From NCBI RefSeq assembly GCF_000725625.1, contig NZ_JOHS01000011.1:1-64000 (forward strand): 64,000 bases of DNA, in the 5' to 3' direction. Source of the DNA: Streptomyces sp. NRRL F-6676 (GTDB lineage: Bacteria; Actinomycetota; Actinomycetes; Streptomycetales; Streptomycetaceae). Under the pieces are notes generated by a model. That model was not told the DNA's origin. It did no database searches and saw only the letters and a list, made by a program, of their open reading frames with translations. Position 1 is the stretch's first letter, and each line of letters starts with the position of its first letter. Below are positions 34,846-43,192 of the stretch, piece after piece. Made by a program: the position numbers and the translations under genes.

Positions 34846-37263
34846 ATGACCACGACGACTTCCCGCGGCCGCCGGCGCGCCCCCTCCCGCATCGAACGCG
34901 CGGCCGGCCGCGCGGCGGCCCTGCAACGGCCGCGCGTGATCCTCGCCCTGCTGCTCCTGCTCGGCCTCACCAGCGTGATGCTGCTCGACGGCTATCTGCG
35001 CGCCGAGGTCGGGGGCGACGAGCGCGTACGGGACGACGCCGCCTACGACAAGGTGCCCGAGAAGGTCCTCGACGGCGGCCCGATCCTGACCTTCCGCGAC
35101 GGCAAGCCCGTCAGCCGGTCGATACCGGAGAAGACCATCGTCCTCACCTTCGACGACGGCCCGACCCCCACGTACACGCCGCAGGTGCTGAAGGTCCTGG
35201 AGAAGTACGACGTCCCGGCCACGTTCTTCCTCGTGGGCTCGATGGTCTCCCGCTATCCCGGCGTCGTGAAGACGATGGTGGAGCAGGGCAACGAGGTCGG
35301 CATCCACACCTTCACCCACGTCGACCTGTCGTACCAGAGCCAGTCGCGCATCCGGCGCGAGATGCAGCAGACCCAGCTGGCGCTCGCGGGCGCGGCCGGG
35401 GTGACGACGACCCTGTTCCGGGCGCCGTACTCCTCCGAGCCGGACGCGATCGACAACTACAGCTATCCCGTCTACAAGGAGCTCGGCGCCGAGGGCTACA
35501 CCAGCGTCTTCGTGGACACCGACAGCGACGACTGGAAGAAGCCGGGCGTCGCGAAGATCGTGCGGTGGGCCACGCCGAAGAAGAACAAGGGCGCGGTGGT
35601 CCTGATGCACGACGCCGGCGGCGACCGCAGCCAGACGGTGAAGGCGCTCGGCGCGTACATCCAGAAGATGCGGAAGAAGGGCTACACCTTCACCACCGTC
35701 AGCGGCGCCATGGCCGCGAACGCGGCGGCGGAGCGGGCGGAGGCCAACGGCGGCTCCGGGGCCGGCTCCGGGTCCGGCTCCGACTCCGGGTCCGGCGCCG
35801 AGAACGGCTCCGGCACCGGTTCCGCCAACGGTTCCGGTCCGGCCGTCGCGGGAGGACAGCAGTCCGGTGGGGAGCAGTCCGGTGGGGAGCAGTCCGGTGG
35901 GGAGCAGCCCGGTGGGGAGCAGCCGGGTACCGAGGGCGGCGGCGGCACCGCGACGGCCGCCGTCGAGCAGAGCGCCCAGCACAAGGCGACCGGCATGACC
36001 CTCTACGAGGGCAAGGCGCTGGTCTACGCGGTCGCGGTCGCCGAGTGGACCGTGCCGGTCCTCGCGGGCGGCCTCACCGTCGTCGGCGTCGCGGTGATGG
36101 GCCGCTTCGGGATGATGCTGATCCTCGCCCGGCGCCACTACAGACAGCGCAACAAACGCCGGTTCGGCTGGGGGCCGACGGTCACCGGACCGGTGAGTGT
36201 GATCGTCCCGGCGTACAACGAGAAGGAGTGCATCGCCAACACGCTGCACTCGCTGGCGCGGAGCACCCATCCGATCGAGATCGTCGTCGTCGACGACGGC
36301 TCCACGGACGGCACCGCGGACATCGTCGAGTCCCTCGGGATGCCCAACGTCCGCGTCATCCGCCAGGAGAACGCGGGCAAACCGGCCGCGCTCAACAACG
36401 GTGTGTGGAACGCGCGTCACGACATCGTCGTGATGATGGACGGCGACACCGTGTTCGAACCGGACGCCGTGCACCAGCTCGTCCAGCCGTTCGCCGACCC
36501 GGAGGTCGGCGCGGTCGCGGGCAACGCCAAGGTCGGCAACCGCGACACCGTGATCGGGGCCTGGCAGCACATCGAGTACGTGATGGGCTTCAACCTCGAC
36601 CGCCGGATGTACGACCTGCTGCGCTGCATGCCCACCATCCCGGGCGCGATCGGCGCGTTCCGGCGGGACGCGGTGATCGGGGTCGGCGGCATGAGCCACG
36701 ACACGCTCGCCGAGGACACCGACATCACCATCGCGCTGCACCGCGGCGGCTGGCGGGTCGTCTACCAGGAGCACGCCCGCGCCTGGACCGAGGCGCCCGG
36801 CTCGCTGGGGCAGCTCTGGTCGCAGCGCTACCGCTGGTCGTACGGGACCATGCAGGCGCTGTGGAAGCACCGCAAGTCGCTCACGGACAAGGGGCCTTCG
36901 GGGCGGTTCGGCCGGGTCGGGATGCCGCTGGTGGTGCTGTTCCAGATCGTCACGCCGGTCTTCGCGCCGCTGATCGACGTGTTCACCGTGTACGCGATGA
37001 TCTTCGTCGACTTCAAGGCGTCCCTGCTGGCGTGGCTGGCGGTGCTCGGCGTCCAACTGGTCTGCGCGGCGTACGCGTTCCGGCTGGACAAGGAGAAGTA
37101 CCGGTACCTGCTGATGCTGCCGCTCCAGCAACTGGCGTACCGGCAGATGATGTACCTGGTGCTGATCCACTCCTGCGTCACCGCGCTCACCGGCGGCCGG
37201 CTGCGCTGGCAGAAGCTCAAGCGCACCGGCGAGGTCGGCACCCCGGCGGGGGCGGGCCGATGA
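34846..37263 (+). CDS. Bifunctional NodB polysaccharide deacetylase and family 2 glycosyltransferase
   Basis: An 805-residue membrane protein. After an N-terminal transmembrane helix (VILALLLLLGLTSVMLLDGY) comes a NodB deacetylase with intact motifs: TFDDGPTPTYTP (near residue 104), HTFTHVDL and RAPYSSE. A flexible linker (about 305-375) contains Gly-Ser and GEQSG repeats. The C-terminal half is a processive GT2: VSVIVPAYNE (near residue 450), VVDDGSTDGT, MDGDTVFEPD, AEDTDIT and QRYRWSYG, followed by several membrane helices. It probably makes and partly deacetylates a GlcNAc polymer (compare the Streptomyces MatB protein and PgaC/PgaB). The ATG at 34846 has GGAGA upstream. It overlaps the acyltransferase by 4 bases. 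Confidence 0.93.
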   Translation: MTTTTSRGRRRAPSRIERAAGRAAALQRPRVILALLLLLGLTSVMLLDGYLRAEVGGDERVRDDAAYDKVPEKVLDGGPILTFRDGKPVSRSIPEKTIVLTFDDGPTPTYTPQVLKVLEKYDVPATFFLVGSMVSRYPGVVKTMVEQGNEVGIHTFTHVDLSYQSQSRIRREMQQTQLALAGAAGVTTTLFRAPYSSEPDAIDNYSYPVYKELGAEGYTSVFVDTDSDDWKKPGVAKIVRWATPKKNKGAVVLMHDAGGDRSQTVKALGAYIQKMRKKGYTFTTVSGAMAANAAAERAEANGGSGAGSGSGSDSGSGAENGSGTGSANGSGPAVAGGQQSGGEQSGGEQSGGEQPGGEQPGTEGGGGTATAAVEQSAQHKATGMTLYEGKALVYAVAVAEWTVPVLAGGLTVVGVAVMGRFGMMLILARRHYRQRNKRRFGWGPTVTGPVSVIVPAYNEKECIANTLHSLARSTHPIEIVVVDDGSTDGTADIVESLGMPNVRVIRQENAGKPAALNNGVWNARHDIVVMMDGDTVFEPDAVHQLVQPFADPEVGAVAGNAKVGNRDTVIGAWQHIEYVMGFNLDRRMYDLLRCMPTIPGAIGAFRRDAVIGVGGMSHDTLAEDTDITIALHRGGWRVVYQEHARAWTEAPGSLGQLWSQRYRWSYGTMQALWKHRKSLTDKGPSGRFGRVGMPLVVLFQIVTPVFAPLIDVFTVYAMIFVDFKASLLAWLAVLGVQLVCAAYAFRLDKEKYRYLLMLPLQQLAYRQMMYLVLIHSCVTALTGGRLRWQKLKRTGEVGTPAGAGR
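35860..35934. repeat. 15-base tandem coding repeat in the deacetylase-GT2 linker
   Basis: Five units of CAGTCCGGTGGGGAG or close variants encode Gln-Ser/Pro-Gly-Gly-Glu in the linker between the two catalytic domains. The array is in frame and can change length without breaking the protein. Confidence 0.9.
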
Positions 37264-38660
37264 GCTGGGGGGAGCAGCAGCAGGGGGGTTACGGGTACGG
37301 GCAGGGGCACGGCGGGCAACCGGGGCCCGACCCGTACGGGTACGGCCCGTACGGGTATGAGCCCTTGGACCCGCAACAGCCCTCGGACCCGCATCAGCCT
37401 TCGGGCCCGTACCAGCCCTCGGACCCGCACCAGCCCTCGGACCCGCACCAGCCGTCGTACGCGCCGCAGGCCTCGTACGCGCCCTTCGCGGCGGCCCCGG
37501 AGACGGCCGCCGCGCCCGTCGCCGACACGGCCGAGTTCGAGGCGCCGCCGGCGGTGGCCGAGCCGGTGGCCGATCCCCTGGCCGATCCCGTGGCCCCGGT
37601 CGCTCCCGACCCCCCGTCGCCCCCCGGGCGGGACCGCTATTTCGACTCCCTCCGCGCGGCCGCGCTCATCCGCGTCGTCACGTATCACACCTTCGGGTGG
37701 GCCTGGTGCGGCATGGTCTTTCCCTCCATGGGCATCATGTTCGCCCTGGCCGGCACCCTGATGGCCAAGTCGCTTCAGCGCCCGGCGCTCACGGTGATCC
37801 GCGGCCGCGTCCGCCGGCTGCTGCCGCCCTTCTGGTTCTGGGGCGTCTTCGTCGTGCTGGCCATGCTGATCCACGGCTGGATGCCCGGCCGGCAGATCGT
37901 CTACTGGGTGGTCCCGCTCGGCGACCCGCCGGGCAACGCGTGGGGCGAGCAGGCCTGGGAGATCCTCTGGTACCTGCGCACGTATCTGTGGTTCGTGCTG
38001 CTCTCCCCGGTCCTGCTGCGCCTCTTCCGCCGGGCGCCGCTGCCGGTGCTGTTCCTGTCCCTCGTGCCGGTCGTCGTGTTCCAGTTCGCGTGGGACCCGG
38101 GCGACGACCGCTTCGGCACCGCCCTGTGGGACCTGGCGACGTACCTCTTCTGCTGGATCCTGGGCTTCGCGCACCGCGACGGCGTCCTGGAGCGGCTGAG
38201 ACCGGCGGCCGTCGCGCTGTGCTCGCTCGCGGCGGTCGGCTACGGCGGCTGGTACGCGTTCGCGCACCAGGCCGCCGCGGGCGGCACGTACGACCTGGAC
38301 GAGATCCCGCTCGCGCAGGCGTTCTGGTCGGCCGGGTACGTGCTGCTGCTGATGTGGGCGAAGGCGCGGTTCCGCGTCGACTTCGCCTGGCTCACCCGGT
38401 ACCGGCGGCTGGACCGGACCGTGACCGTCTTCAACGCGCGCGCGGTCACGGTCTACCTCTGGCACGAGATCGCGCTGATCCTCGCGGTGCCGCTGATCGA
38501 CCAGTTCTGGAACGTCCCCGCGTTCGAGAAGTACCTGCCACTGGAGAGCCAGTGGTTCATGTTCGGCATCGGCTGGCTCCTGCTCGCCGCGTTCGTGCTG
38601 GTGTGCGGGTGGGTGGAGGACGTGGCGGCGAAGAAACGGCCGCGACTGCTGCCCGGGTGA
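37260..38660 (+). CDS. Membrane acyltransferase (acyltransferase 3 family)
   Basis: A 466-residue protein. The first 120 residues are a cytoplasmic low-complexity region rich in Gly, Tyr, Pro and Gln with DPHQPS repeats. From about residue 124 an acyltransferase 3 domain begins (RDRYFDSLRAAALIRVVTYH, with the conserved His) and spans about ten membrane helices, including an RVRRLLPPFWFWG block. Such proteins O-acylate exported polysaccharides. Its start overlaps the stop of the glycan synthase gene, so it should modify that polymer. Confidence 0.9.
   Translation: MSWGEQQQGGYGYGQGHGGQPGPDPYGYGPYGYEPLDPQQPSDPHQPSGPYQPSDPHQPSDPHQPSYAPQASYAPFAAAPETAAAPVADTAEFEAPPAVAEPVADPLADPVAPVAPDPPSPPGRDRYFDSLRAAALIRVVTYHTFGWAWCGMVFPSMGIMFALAGTLMAKSLQRPALTVIRGRVRRLLPPFWFWGVFVVLAMLIHGWMPGRQIVYWVVPLGDPPGNAWGEQAWEILWYLRTYLWFVLLSPVLLRLFRRAPLPVLFLSLVPVVVFQFAWDPGDDRFGTALWDLATYLFCWILGFAHRDGVLERLRPAAVALCSLAAVGYGGWYAFAHQAAAGGTYDLDEIPLAQAFWSAGYVLLLMWAKARFRVDFAWLTRYRRLDRTVTVFNARAVTVYLWHEIALILAVPLIDQFWNVPAFEKYLPLESQWFMFGIGWLLLAAFVLVCGWVEDVAAKKRPRLLPG
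37360..37452. repeat. 18-base coding repeat in the acyltransferase N-terminus
   Basis: About five imperfect units (for example CCCTCGGACCCGCACCAG) encode DPHQPS or close variants. Confidence 0.8.
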
Positions 38661-38729
38661 AAGGGCCGGGCCCGGTGCGGCCCCGGGGCGCGTCCGGGCC
38701 CGGCCGGCCCGTGCTGCCACAATGGCCGG

Positions 38730-39425
38730 GTGACCCGCGCATCCCTGAACAAGCAGCCGCACGAAGTCGCGTCGATGTTCGACGACGTGGCGGAGCGGTA
38801 CGACCTCACCAACGACGTCCTCTCGCTCGGCCAGGACCGGGTGTGGCGCAAGGCGGTGGCCCGGGCGGTCGACGCGCGCCCCGCGCAGAAGGTGCTGGAC
38901 CTCGCGGCCGGTACGGCGACGTCGTCGCTGCCGTTCGCGCGGACCGGCGCGTACGTCGTCCCCTGCGACTTCTCGACCGGCATGCTGCGGGTCGGCAAGC
39001 AGCGGCACGCCTGGCTGCCGTTCACGGCCGGGGACGCGACGAGGCTGCCGTTCAAGGACGACACGTTCGACGCGGTGACGATCTCCTTCGGGCTGCGCAA
39101 CGTGCAGGACACGGACACCGCGCTGCGCGAGATGCACCGGGTGACGAAGCCGGGCGGCCGGGTCGTGATCTGCGAGTTCTCGCACCCGACGTGGGCGCCG
39201 TTCCGCACGGTCTACACCGAGTACCTGATGCGGGCGCTGCCGCCGGTGGCGCGGTCGGTGTCGTCCAACCCGGACGCGTACGTCTACCTCGCCGAGTCCA
39301 TCCGCGCCTGGCCCGACCAGGCCGCGCTCGCCGCCCGCCTGGCCGGGGCCGGCTGGTCGAAGGTGGCCTGGCGGAACCTGACGGGCGGCGTGGTGGCCCT
39401 GCACCGGGGCTTCAAGGCGAAGTGA
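38730..39425 (+). CDS. menG: Demethylmenaquinone methyltransferase
   Basis: A 231-residue SAM-dependent UbiE/MenG methyltransferase that performs the last ring methylation of menaquinone. SAM motif I is [16 protein letters not shown] (near residue 54), with the UbiE signatures [18 protein letters not shown] and [18 protein letters not shown]. Start is GTG; an ORF of this size is normal. It is physically close to the probable menaquinone reductase at 40001 and to the nuo operon. Confidence 0.95.
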   Translation: MTRASLNKQPHEVASMFDDVAERYDLTNDVLSLGQDRVWRKAVARAVDARPAQKVLDLAAGTATSSLPFARTGAYVVPCDFSTGMLRVGKQRHAWLPFTAGDATRLPFKDDTFDAVTISFGLRNVQDTDTALREMHRVTKPGGRVVICEFSHPTWAPFRTVYTEYLMRALPPVARSVSSNPDAYVYLAESIRAWPDQAALAARLAGAGWSKVAWRNLTGGVVALHRGFKAK

Positions 39426-39463
39426 GGCCCCGGGGGGCCCGGCACGCGCTCAGCGAGGAACGC

Positions 39464-39805
39464 TCAGCGGATGAACAGGGACTCTCCCGGCTCGTCCAGC
39501 TCCCGCCGCATCCCGCCCGGCGGCGGGACCGGCCGCCGCGGCTCCCGTACGCCACCGCCGCCCTCGCCCTCGCCGAACTCGAACCAGACGGTGACCACGG
39601 CGCCGCGCGGGACCTCGGTGCCGGGCGGCGGGTACTGGCGGACGACGTAGTCGACGACGGTCGTCATGGCGAAGTCGGGCCGGTCCGGAGCGGAGAGCAG
39701 CACGCCGTGCTCGGCGGCGCTCTCCCGGGCGTCCACGGCCATCAGCCCCACGAGACGCGGAACCCGCACGTCGGGTGTTCCGGGTGTTATACGCACAGCT
39801 GTCAC
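39464..39805 (-). CDS. PASTA-domain protein
   Basis: A 113-residue protein with one PASTA domain: VRVPRLVGLMAVDARESAAE, then a short loop and QYPPPGTEVPRGAVVTVWFE. PASTA domains usually bind muropeptides or beta-lactams in PknB kinases and penicillin-binding proteins. No signal peptide or membrane helix is visible, so its location is unclear. The start is set at the GTG at 39805 (VTAVRITPG); an upstream start is possible. It is followed by a Pro/Arg-rich tail. It lies convergent with menG. Confidence 0.75.
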   Translation of the reverse strand: MTAVRITPGTPDVRVPRLVGLMAVDARESAAEHGVLLSAPDRPDFAMTTVVDYVVRQYPPPGTEVPRGAVVTVWFEFGEGEGGGGVREPRRPVPPPGGMRRELDEPGESLFIR

Positions 39806-39938
39806 CCCCAGCGGTACCCCCAGGGTAAGCGCGCGAGGGTCCCGGCCGGAAGCGCCGGGCACCGTTCCGTGACAGACGGTCACGCAGGGTGACCGCCGCT
39901 CCCCGCGCCCCTCGACCGTTTCGGCCAACACCCCTGAA

Positions 39939-39944
39939 TAGACT
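39939..39944 (+). promoter_or_regulatory. Possible -10 box of the MenJ-like gene
   Basis: TAGACT lies about 57 bases before the GTG start at 40001. TTTCGG upstream is a weak -35 candidate. Confidence 0.35.
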
Positions 39945-40000
39945 GCCCCTGTCCACCGCCGAGCCCCGGCATCCCACCCTCGAGCCTCGGGGAGACCCAC

Positions 40001-41290
40001 GTGACCGAGCCCCAGCCCCTCACCGAACACACCGCCGATGTGATCGTCGTCGGGGCCGGACCCGCCGGTTCCACCACCGCCTACTACCTCGCCAAGGCCG
40101 GCCTCGACGTCCTGCTCCTCGAGAAGACCGCCTTCCCTCGCGAGAAGGTCTGCGGCGACGGCCTCACCCCCCGCGCCACCAAGCAGCTCGTCGCCATGGG
40201 CATCGACATCTCCGAGGAGGCCGGCTGGCTCCGCAACCGGGGCCTGCGCATCATCGGCGGCGGCGTCCGCCTCGAACTCGACTGGCCCGACCTCGCCAGC
40301 TACCCGGACTACGGACTCGTCCGCAAGCGCGACGACTTCGACGAGCAGCTCGCCCGCCAGGCCCAGAAGGCCGGCGCCCGCCTGTACGAGCGCTGCAACG
40401 TGGGCGCCCCGATCACCGACGACCGCACCGGCCGCATCACCGGCGTGCACGCCAAGCTCGGCGAGGAGAAGAAGGAGGTCACCTTCCACGCCCCCCTCGT
40501 CGTGGCCGCCGACGGCAACTCCACCCGGCTCTCCCTGGCGATGGGCCTGCACCGCCGCGAGGACCGTCCGATGGGCGTCGCCGTGCGCACGTACTTCACC
40601 TCGCCCCGCCACGACGACGACTACCTGGAGTCCTGGCTGGAGCTGTGGGACCGCCGCGGCCCCCAGGACCGCCTGCTGCCCGGCTACGGCTGGATCTTCG
40701 GCATGGGCGACGGCACGAGCAACGTCGGCCTCGGCGTCCTCAACACCTCCGCCGCCTTCAAGGAGCTCGACTGGCGCGAGATCCTCAAGGCCTGGTGCGC
40801 CTCGATGCCGGAGGACTGGGGCTACACCCCGGACAACATGACGGGCCCGATCCGCGGCGCCGCCCTCCCCATGGCCTTCAACCGCCAGCCGCACTACACC
40901 AAGGGGCTCCTCCTCGTCGGCGACGCGGGCGGCCTGGTCAACCCGTTCAACGGCGAGGGCATCGCGTACGCCATGGAGTCGGGGCAGATCGCCGCCGACG
41001 TCATCGTCCAGGCGCACGCCCGGGCGACCCCCGCCCAGCGCGAGATCGCGCTGCGCCGCTACCCGCAGGTCCTGAAGGACACCTACGGGGGCTACTACAA
41101 CCTGGGCCGTGCCTTCGTAAAGCTGATCGGCAACCCGAAGGTCATGCAGATCGCCACGCAGCGCGGGCTGACCCACCCGGTGCTGATGAAGTTCACCCTC
41201 AAGCTCCTCGCCAACCTCACGGACCCCACGGGCGGCGACGCGATGGACCGCATCATCAACGGCCTGTCGAAGGTGGCCCCGAAGGCGTAG
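40001..41290 (+). CDS. menJ: Geranylgeranyl reductase family flavoprotein, probable menaquinone reductase
   Basis: A 429-residue FAD-dependent oxidoreductase. The dinucleotide-binding motif is VIVVGAGPAGSTTAYYLAKA (about residues 14-33), followed by EKTAFPREKVCGDGLTPRA and the second FAD motif GLLLVGDAGGLVNPFNGEGI (near residue 305). Family members reduce isoprenoid double bonds. In Mycobacterium tuberculosis the homologue MenJ saturates a menaquinone isoprene unit, and Streptomyces menaquinones are partly hydrogenated. The position between menG and nuo supports that role. The gene symbol rests on context and is less certain than the family. Confidence 0.85.
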   Translation: MTEPQPLTEHTADVIVVGAGPAGSTTAYYLAKAGLDVLLLEKTAFPREKVCGDGLTPRATKQLVAMGIDISEEAGWLRNRGLRIIGGGVRLELDWPDLASYPDYGLVRKRDDFDEQLARQAQKAGARLYERCNVGAPITDDRTGRITGVHAKLGEEKKEVTFHAPLVVAADGNSTRLSLAMGLHRREDRPMGVAVRTYFTSPRHDDDYLESWLELWDRRGPQDRLLPGYGWIFGMGDGTSNVGLGVLNTSAAFKELDWREILKAWCASMPEDWGYTPDNMTGPIRGAALPMAFNRQPHYTKGLLLVGDAGGLVNPFNGEGIAYAMESGQIAADVIVQAHARATPAQREIALRRYPQVLKDTYGGYYNLGRAFVKLIGNPKVMQIATQRGLTHPVLMKFTLKLLANLTDPTGGDAMDRIINGLSKVAPKA

Positions 41291-41317
41291 GGCCTGCCAG
41301 AGGCATCCAGAGCACAG

Positions 41318-41358
41318 GAAGCCCTCCGGAACCCCGCAGAGGGGCTCCGGAGGGCTTC
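41318..41358 (+). terminator. Strong terminator after the MenJ-like gene
   Basis: Arms GAAGCCCTCCGGA (41318-41330) and TCCGGAGGGCTTC (41346-41358) are perfect over 13 bases, and the loop contains an inner CCCC-GGGG pairing. It starts 28 bases after the stop. Confidence 0.88.
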
Positions 41359-41372
41359 TGGGCGCCCTGACA

Positions 41373-41386
41373 GGGGCGCGGGGAAC
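41373..41386. repeat. Copy of dispersed element GGGGCGCGGGGAAC
   Basis: Exact 14-mer followed by CGCGCGAAACGG and then by further self-complementary GC-rich sequence (CGGAGCGAAGCTCCG, GGGGGCGCAGCCCCC) up to about 41440. The whole 41360-41480 stretch has no gene. Confidence 0.75.
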
Positions 41387-41482
41387 CGCGCGAAACGGAG
41401 CGAAGCTCCGTAGGGGGGTCCGGGGGCGCAGCCCCCGGGGAGGGAATGGGAAGGGGTGGCGGGGGCGAGCCCCCCGGGCACA

Positions 41483-41524
41483 ACGGAAGCCACCACCCCC
41501 GGGGGAAGGGGCGGTGGCTTCCGT
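41483..41524 (-). terminator. Terminator of the NlpC/P60 gene
   Basis: Arms ACGGAAGCCACC (41483-41494) and GGTGGCTTCCGT (41513-41524) are perfect over 12 bases with an 18-base loop. It lies about 55 bases beyond the stop of the minus-strand NlpC/P60 gene. Confidence 0.8.
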
Positions 41525-41525
41525 C

Positions 41526-41555
41526 CGTCAGGACATCAGGGCGTCAGGACATCAG
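41526..41555. repeat. Short tandem repeat CGTCAGGACATCAGG
   Basis: Two adjacent copies with one extra base between them, then a decayed third (ACGTCAAGAC), between the NlpC/P60 stop and its terminator. Confidence 0.7.
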
Positions 41556-41577
41556 GACGTCAAGACGCCGCACACGC

Positions 41578-42390
41578 TCAGAGCACCCGCACCGCACCGC
41601 TCGGCGGGTCGTAGGAAAGCGGCCGCTCGACAACGCCGGTGGACGAGTTCTGCGCGCCGACGAACATGCCGTCGCCGACGTAGACCCCGACGTGGTACGC
41701 GCTGCCCGCGCCACCCCAGTACAGGATGTCGCCAGGCTGGAGATTGCTCAGCGAGACCTGGGTGCCGGCCGTCGACTGGTCCTGCGAGACGCGCGGCAGG
41801 CTGATGCCCACCTGCTTGAAGGCGGTCTGCACCAGACCGGAGCAGTCGTACGCCGACGGACCGGTGGCACCGGAGACGTACGCCTTGCCGACCTGCGCCT
41901 TGACGAAGGCGACGACCGCCGCCGCCGACCCGGTGGCCGTGGACGAGGACGTGCTGGTGGCCGTCGAGGCGGTCGTGGCGAGGGTGGTGCGGTCCGAGGA
42001 GCGAGAGGCGGACTCGGCGGTCTTGCGCGCGGCCTCCGCCTTGCGGTTGGCCTCCGCCTTCGCCCTCGCCTTCTTCTTGGCGTCGGCGAGGTCGTCCTTG
42101 GCCTCCTTCGCGGCCTTGGCGGCGGCGTCGTCGCGCTCGGCCCGCAGCTGGTAGTTGGCCGCCGCCTGCTGGGTGGCGTCCGCGGACTGCGCGATCTGTT
42201 CGGCGAGATCGGCCGTGAGCGTGGGCAGCTCCAGTGTCTGCGTCACCGGCTCGGCCGCGCTGGCCTGGGCCGAGGCACCGGCCACTGCCAGGGTGCTGAG
42301 CACACCACCGGCGACTCCGGCCCGCACCGCGACCGTGGACGCGTTGCGGCGGGGTTTCCGGTGGCTTCGTATGTGAGCGGTGTGGGACAT
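41578..42390 (-). CDS. Secreted NlpC/P60 peptidoglycan hydrolase
   Basis: A 270-residue exported endopeptidase that cleaves peptide stems of peptidoglycan. A signal peptide (VRAGVAGGVLSTLAVAGASA) is followed by a helical coiled coil rich in Ala and Lys (about 50-135) and a Ser/Thr-rich linker. The C-terminal NlpC/P60 domain has the catalytic Cys in YDCSGLVQTAFK (near residue 183) and the His in GSAYHVGVYVGDGMFVG (near residue 231). The ATG at 42390 is preferred over the longer ORF, whose extra 19 residues would spoil the signal peptide. Confidence 0.93.
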   Translation of the reverse strand: MSHTAHIRSHRKPRRNASTVAVRAGVAGGVLSTLAVAGASAQASAAEPVTQTLELPTLTADLAEQIAQSADATQQAAANYQLRAERDDAAAKAAKEAKDDLADAKKKARAKAEANRKAEAARKTAESASRSSDRTTLATTASTATSTSSSTATGSAAAVVAFVKAQVGKAYVSGATGPSAYDCSGLVQTAFKQVGISLPRVSQDQSTAGTQVSLSNLQPGDILYWGGAGSAYHVGVYVGDGMFVGAQNSSTGVVERPLSYDPPSGAVRVL

Positions 42391-42815
42391 GGGTCTAAGC
42401 GGTACCAGGGGCTCCTCCATACCTTCAAGAAACGTGTGCTCCGCCACAGTTGTTCAATCGAGACCTTAATTTCCTCCGGCGCGGCCCTCATTGACGCCGT
42501 AACGGGCATAGCGGGCGCAGTCGATCAAGCTCGTGATCATGGACTTTCGCTGTTACGCCCGAATTGCCCCGCACCTACCATCGGTTGGGACAGTTGGCCA
42601 AGCCCGGTTCTTGGGCGCCCGCCGCGGGTGTGGCGCAGGTCACAGGGTGAGTGGCCGTCAGAAGGAATGCGGCGCCGCGCGCCGGTGGAGCGTCCGCCGG
42701 CCCCGCCCTCGGTGCCGGCCGCGCCCGCCCCCGGCGCCCGGCCGCTCGTGAATGCGGGCACATGTCCGCATCCGTCACCAATGCGACCCCCCGCTCACGC
42801 CCACGCGTGAACAGG

Positions 42816-42880
42816 CCCCTCTATCAAGCGATCTGGCGTCGCGCCAATTTGCCTTGGACGGCGGCTGCTTGATAGAGGGG
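42816..42880. repeat. Perfect 14-base inverted repeat with 37-base loop
   Basis: CCCCTCTATCAAGC (42816-42829) and GCTTGATAGAGGGG (42867-42880) are exact complements. The loop (42830-42866) contains TGGCG and CGCCA that may pair. It lies about 300 bases upstream of nuoA, away from any gene end, so it may be a small RNA, an attenuator or a remnant element. Confidence 0.8.
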
Positions 42881-43048
42881 CTACCGCTGTGACCTGCGCC
42901 GACGAGCGGAAATGTCACCTCTTGGTGATCGTCCGGATGCTTCGCGTACGAAGATCACCGCTCATCCGACTTGATGATCCTTCGCCGGGTGGTGGAGATC
43001 ACAAAGTACATGCTGACCCCCGTGTCGCAGATCACAGACCCCCGGGCA

Positions 43049-43054
43049 TAGGAT
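43049..43054 (+). promoter_or_regulatory. Candidate -10 box of the nuo operon
   Basis: TAGGAT lies about 140 bases before nuoA and 16 bases before the Rex-type operator. A start near 43061 would place the operator just inside the transcript. The -35 region is weak. Confidence 0.45.
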
Positions 43055-43070
43055 GCGGGGCAGTTGGGCT

Positions 43071-43086
43071 TGTGACCTGCTTCACA
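43071..43086. promoter_or_regulatory. Rex operator of the nuo operon
   Basis: TGTGACCTGCTTCACA is close to the Streptomyces Rex operator TGTGAACGCGTTCACA: both outer half-sites are intact and only central positions differ. Rex is a redox sensor that leaves DNA when NADH is high, and nuoA-N is a known Rex target in S. coelicolor. It lies about 107 bases upstream of the nuoA start. Confidence 0.82.
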
Positions 43087-43192
43087 TGAACGCGATCTTC
43101 GTCGGAACGGGTGGGGAGAGCGGGACGGGAAAAGGGGCCGCGAGCTCGGCGAACCGCCAGCAGTCAGTGCCGACTGAGAGGAGCGAGGAGCG

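Larger units (their letters stand above)
42391..43192. other. Long intergenic region between NlpC/P60 and nuoA
   Basis: About 800 bases with no convincing gene; the short ORFs lack codon bias. The left half is the leader of the NlpC/P60 gene. The middle holds a 14-base inverted repeat (42816-42880). The right part is the nuo control region with a TAGGAT -10 candidate and a Rex-type operator. AGATCACA also occurs twice near 43000 and 43030. Confidence 0.65.

Noticed and set aside
42391..42600. c-di-AMP (ydaO) riboswitch before the NlpC/P60 gene
   Set aside because: Such riboswitches precede some Streptomyces wall hydrolase genes, but I could not find the conserved core elements here.
42651..43089. 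Short open frames in the NlpC-nuoA gap
   Set aside because: No codon bias, no ribosome binding site and no recognisable protein.
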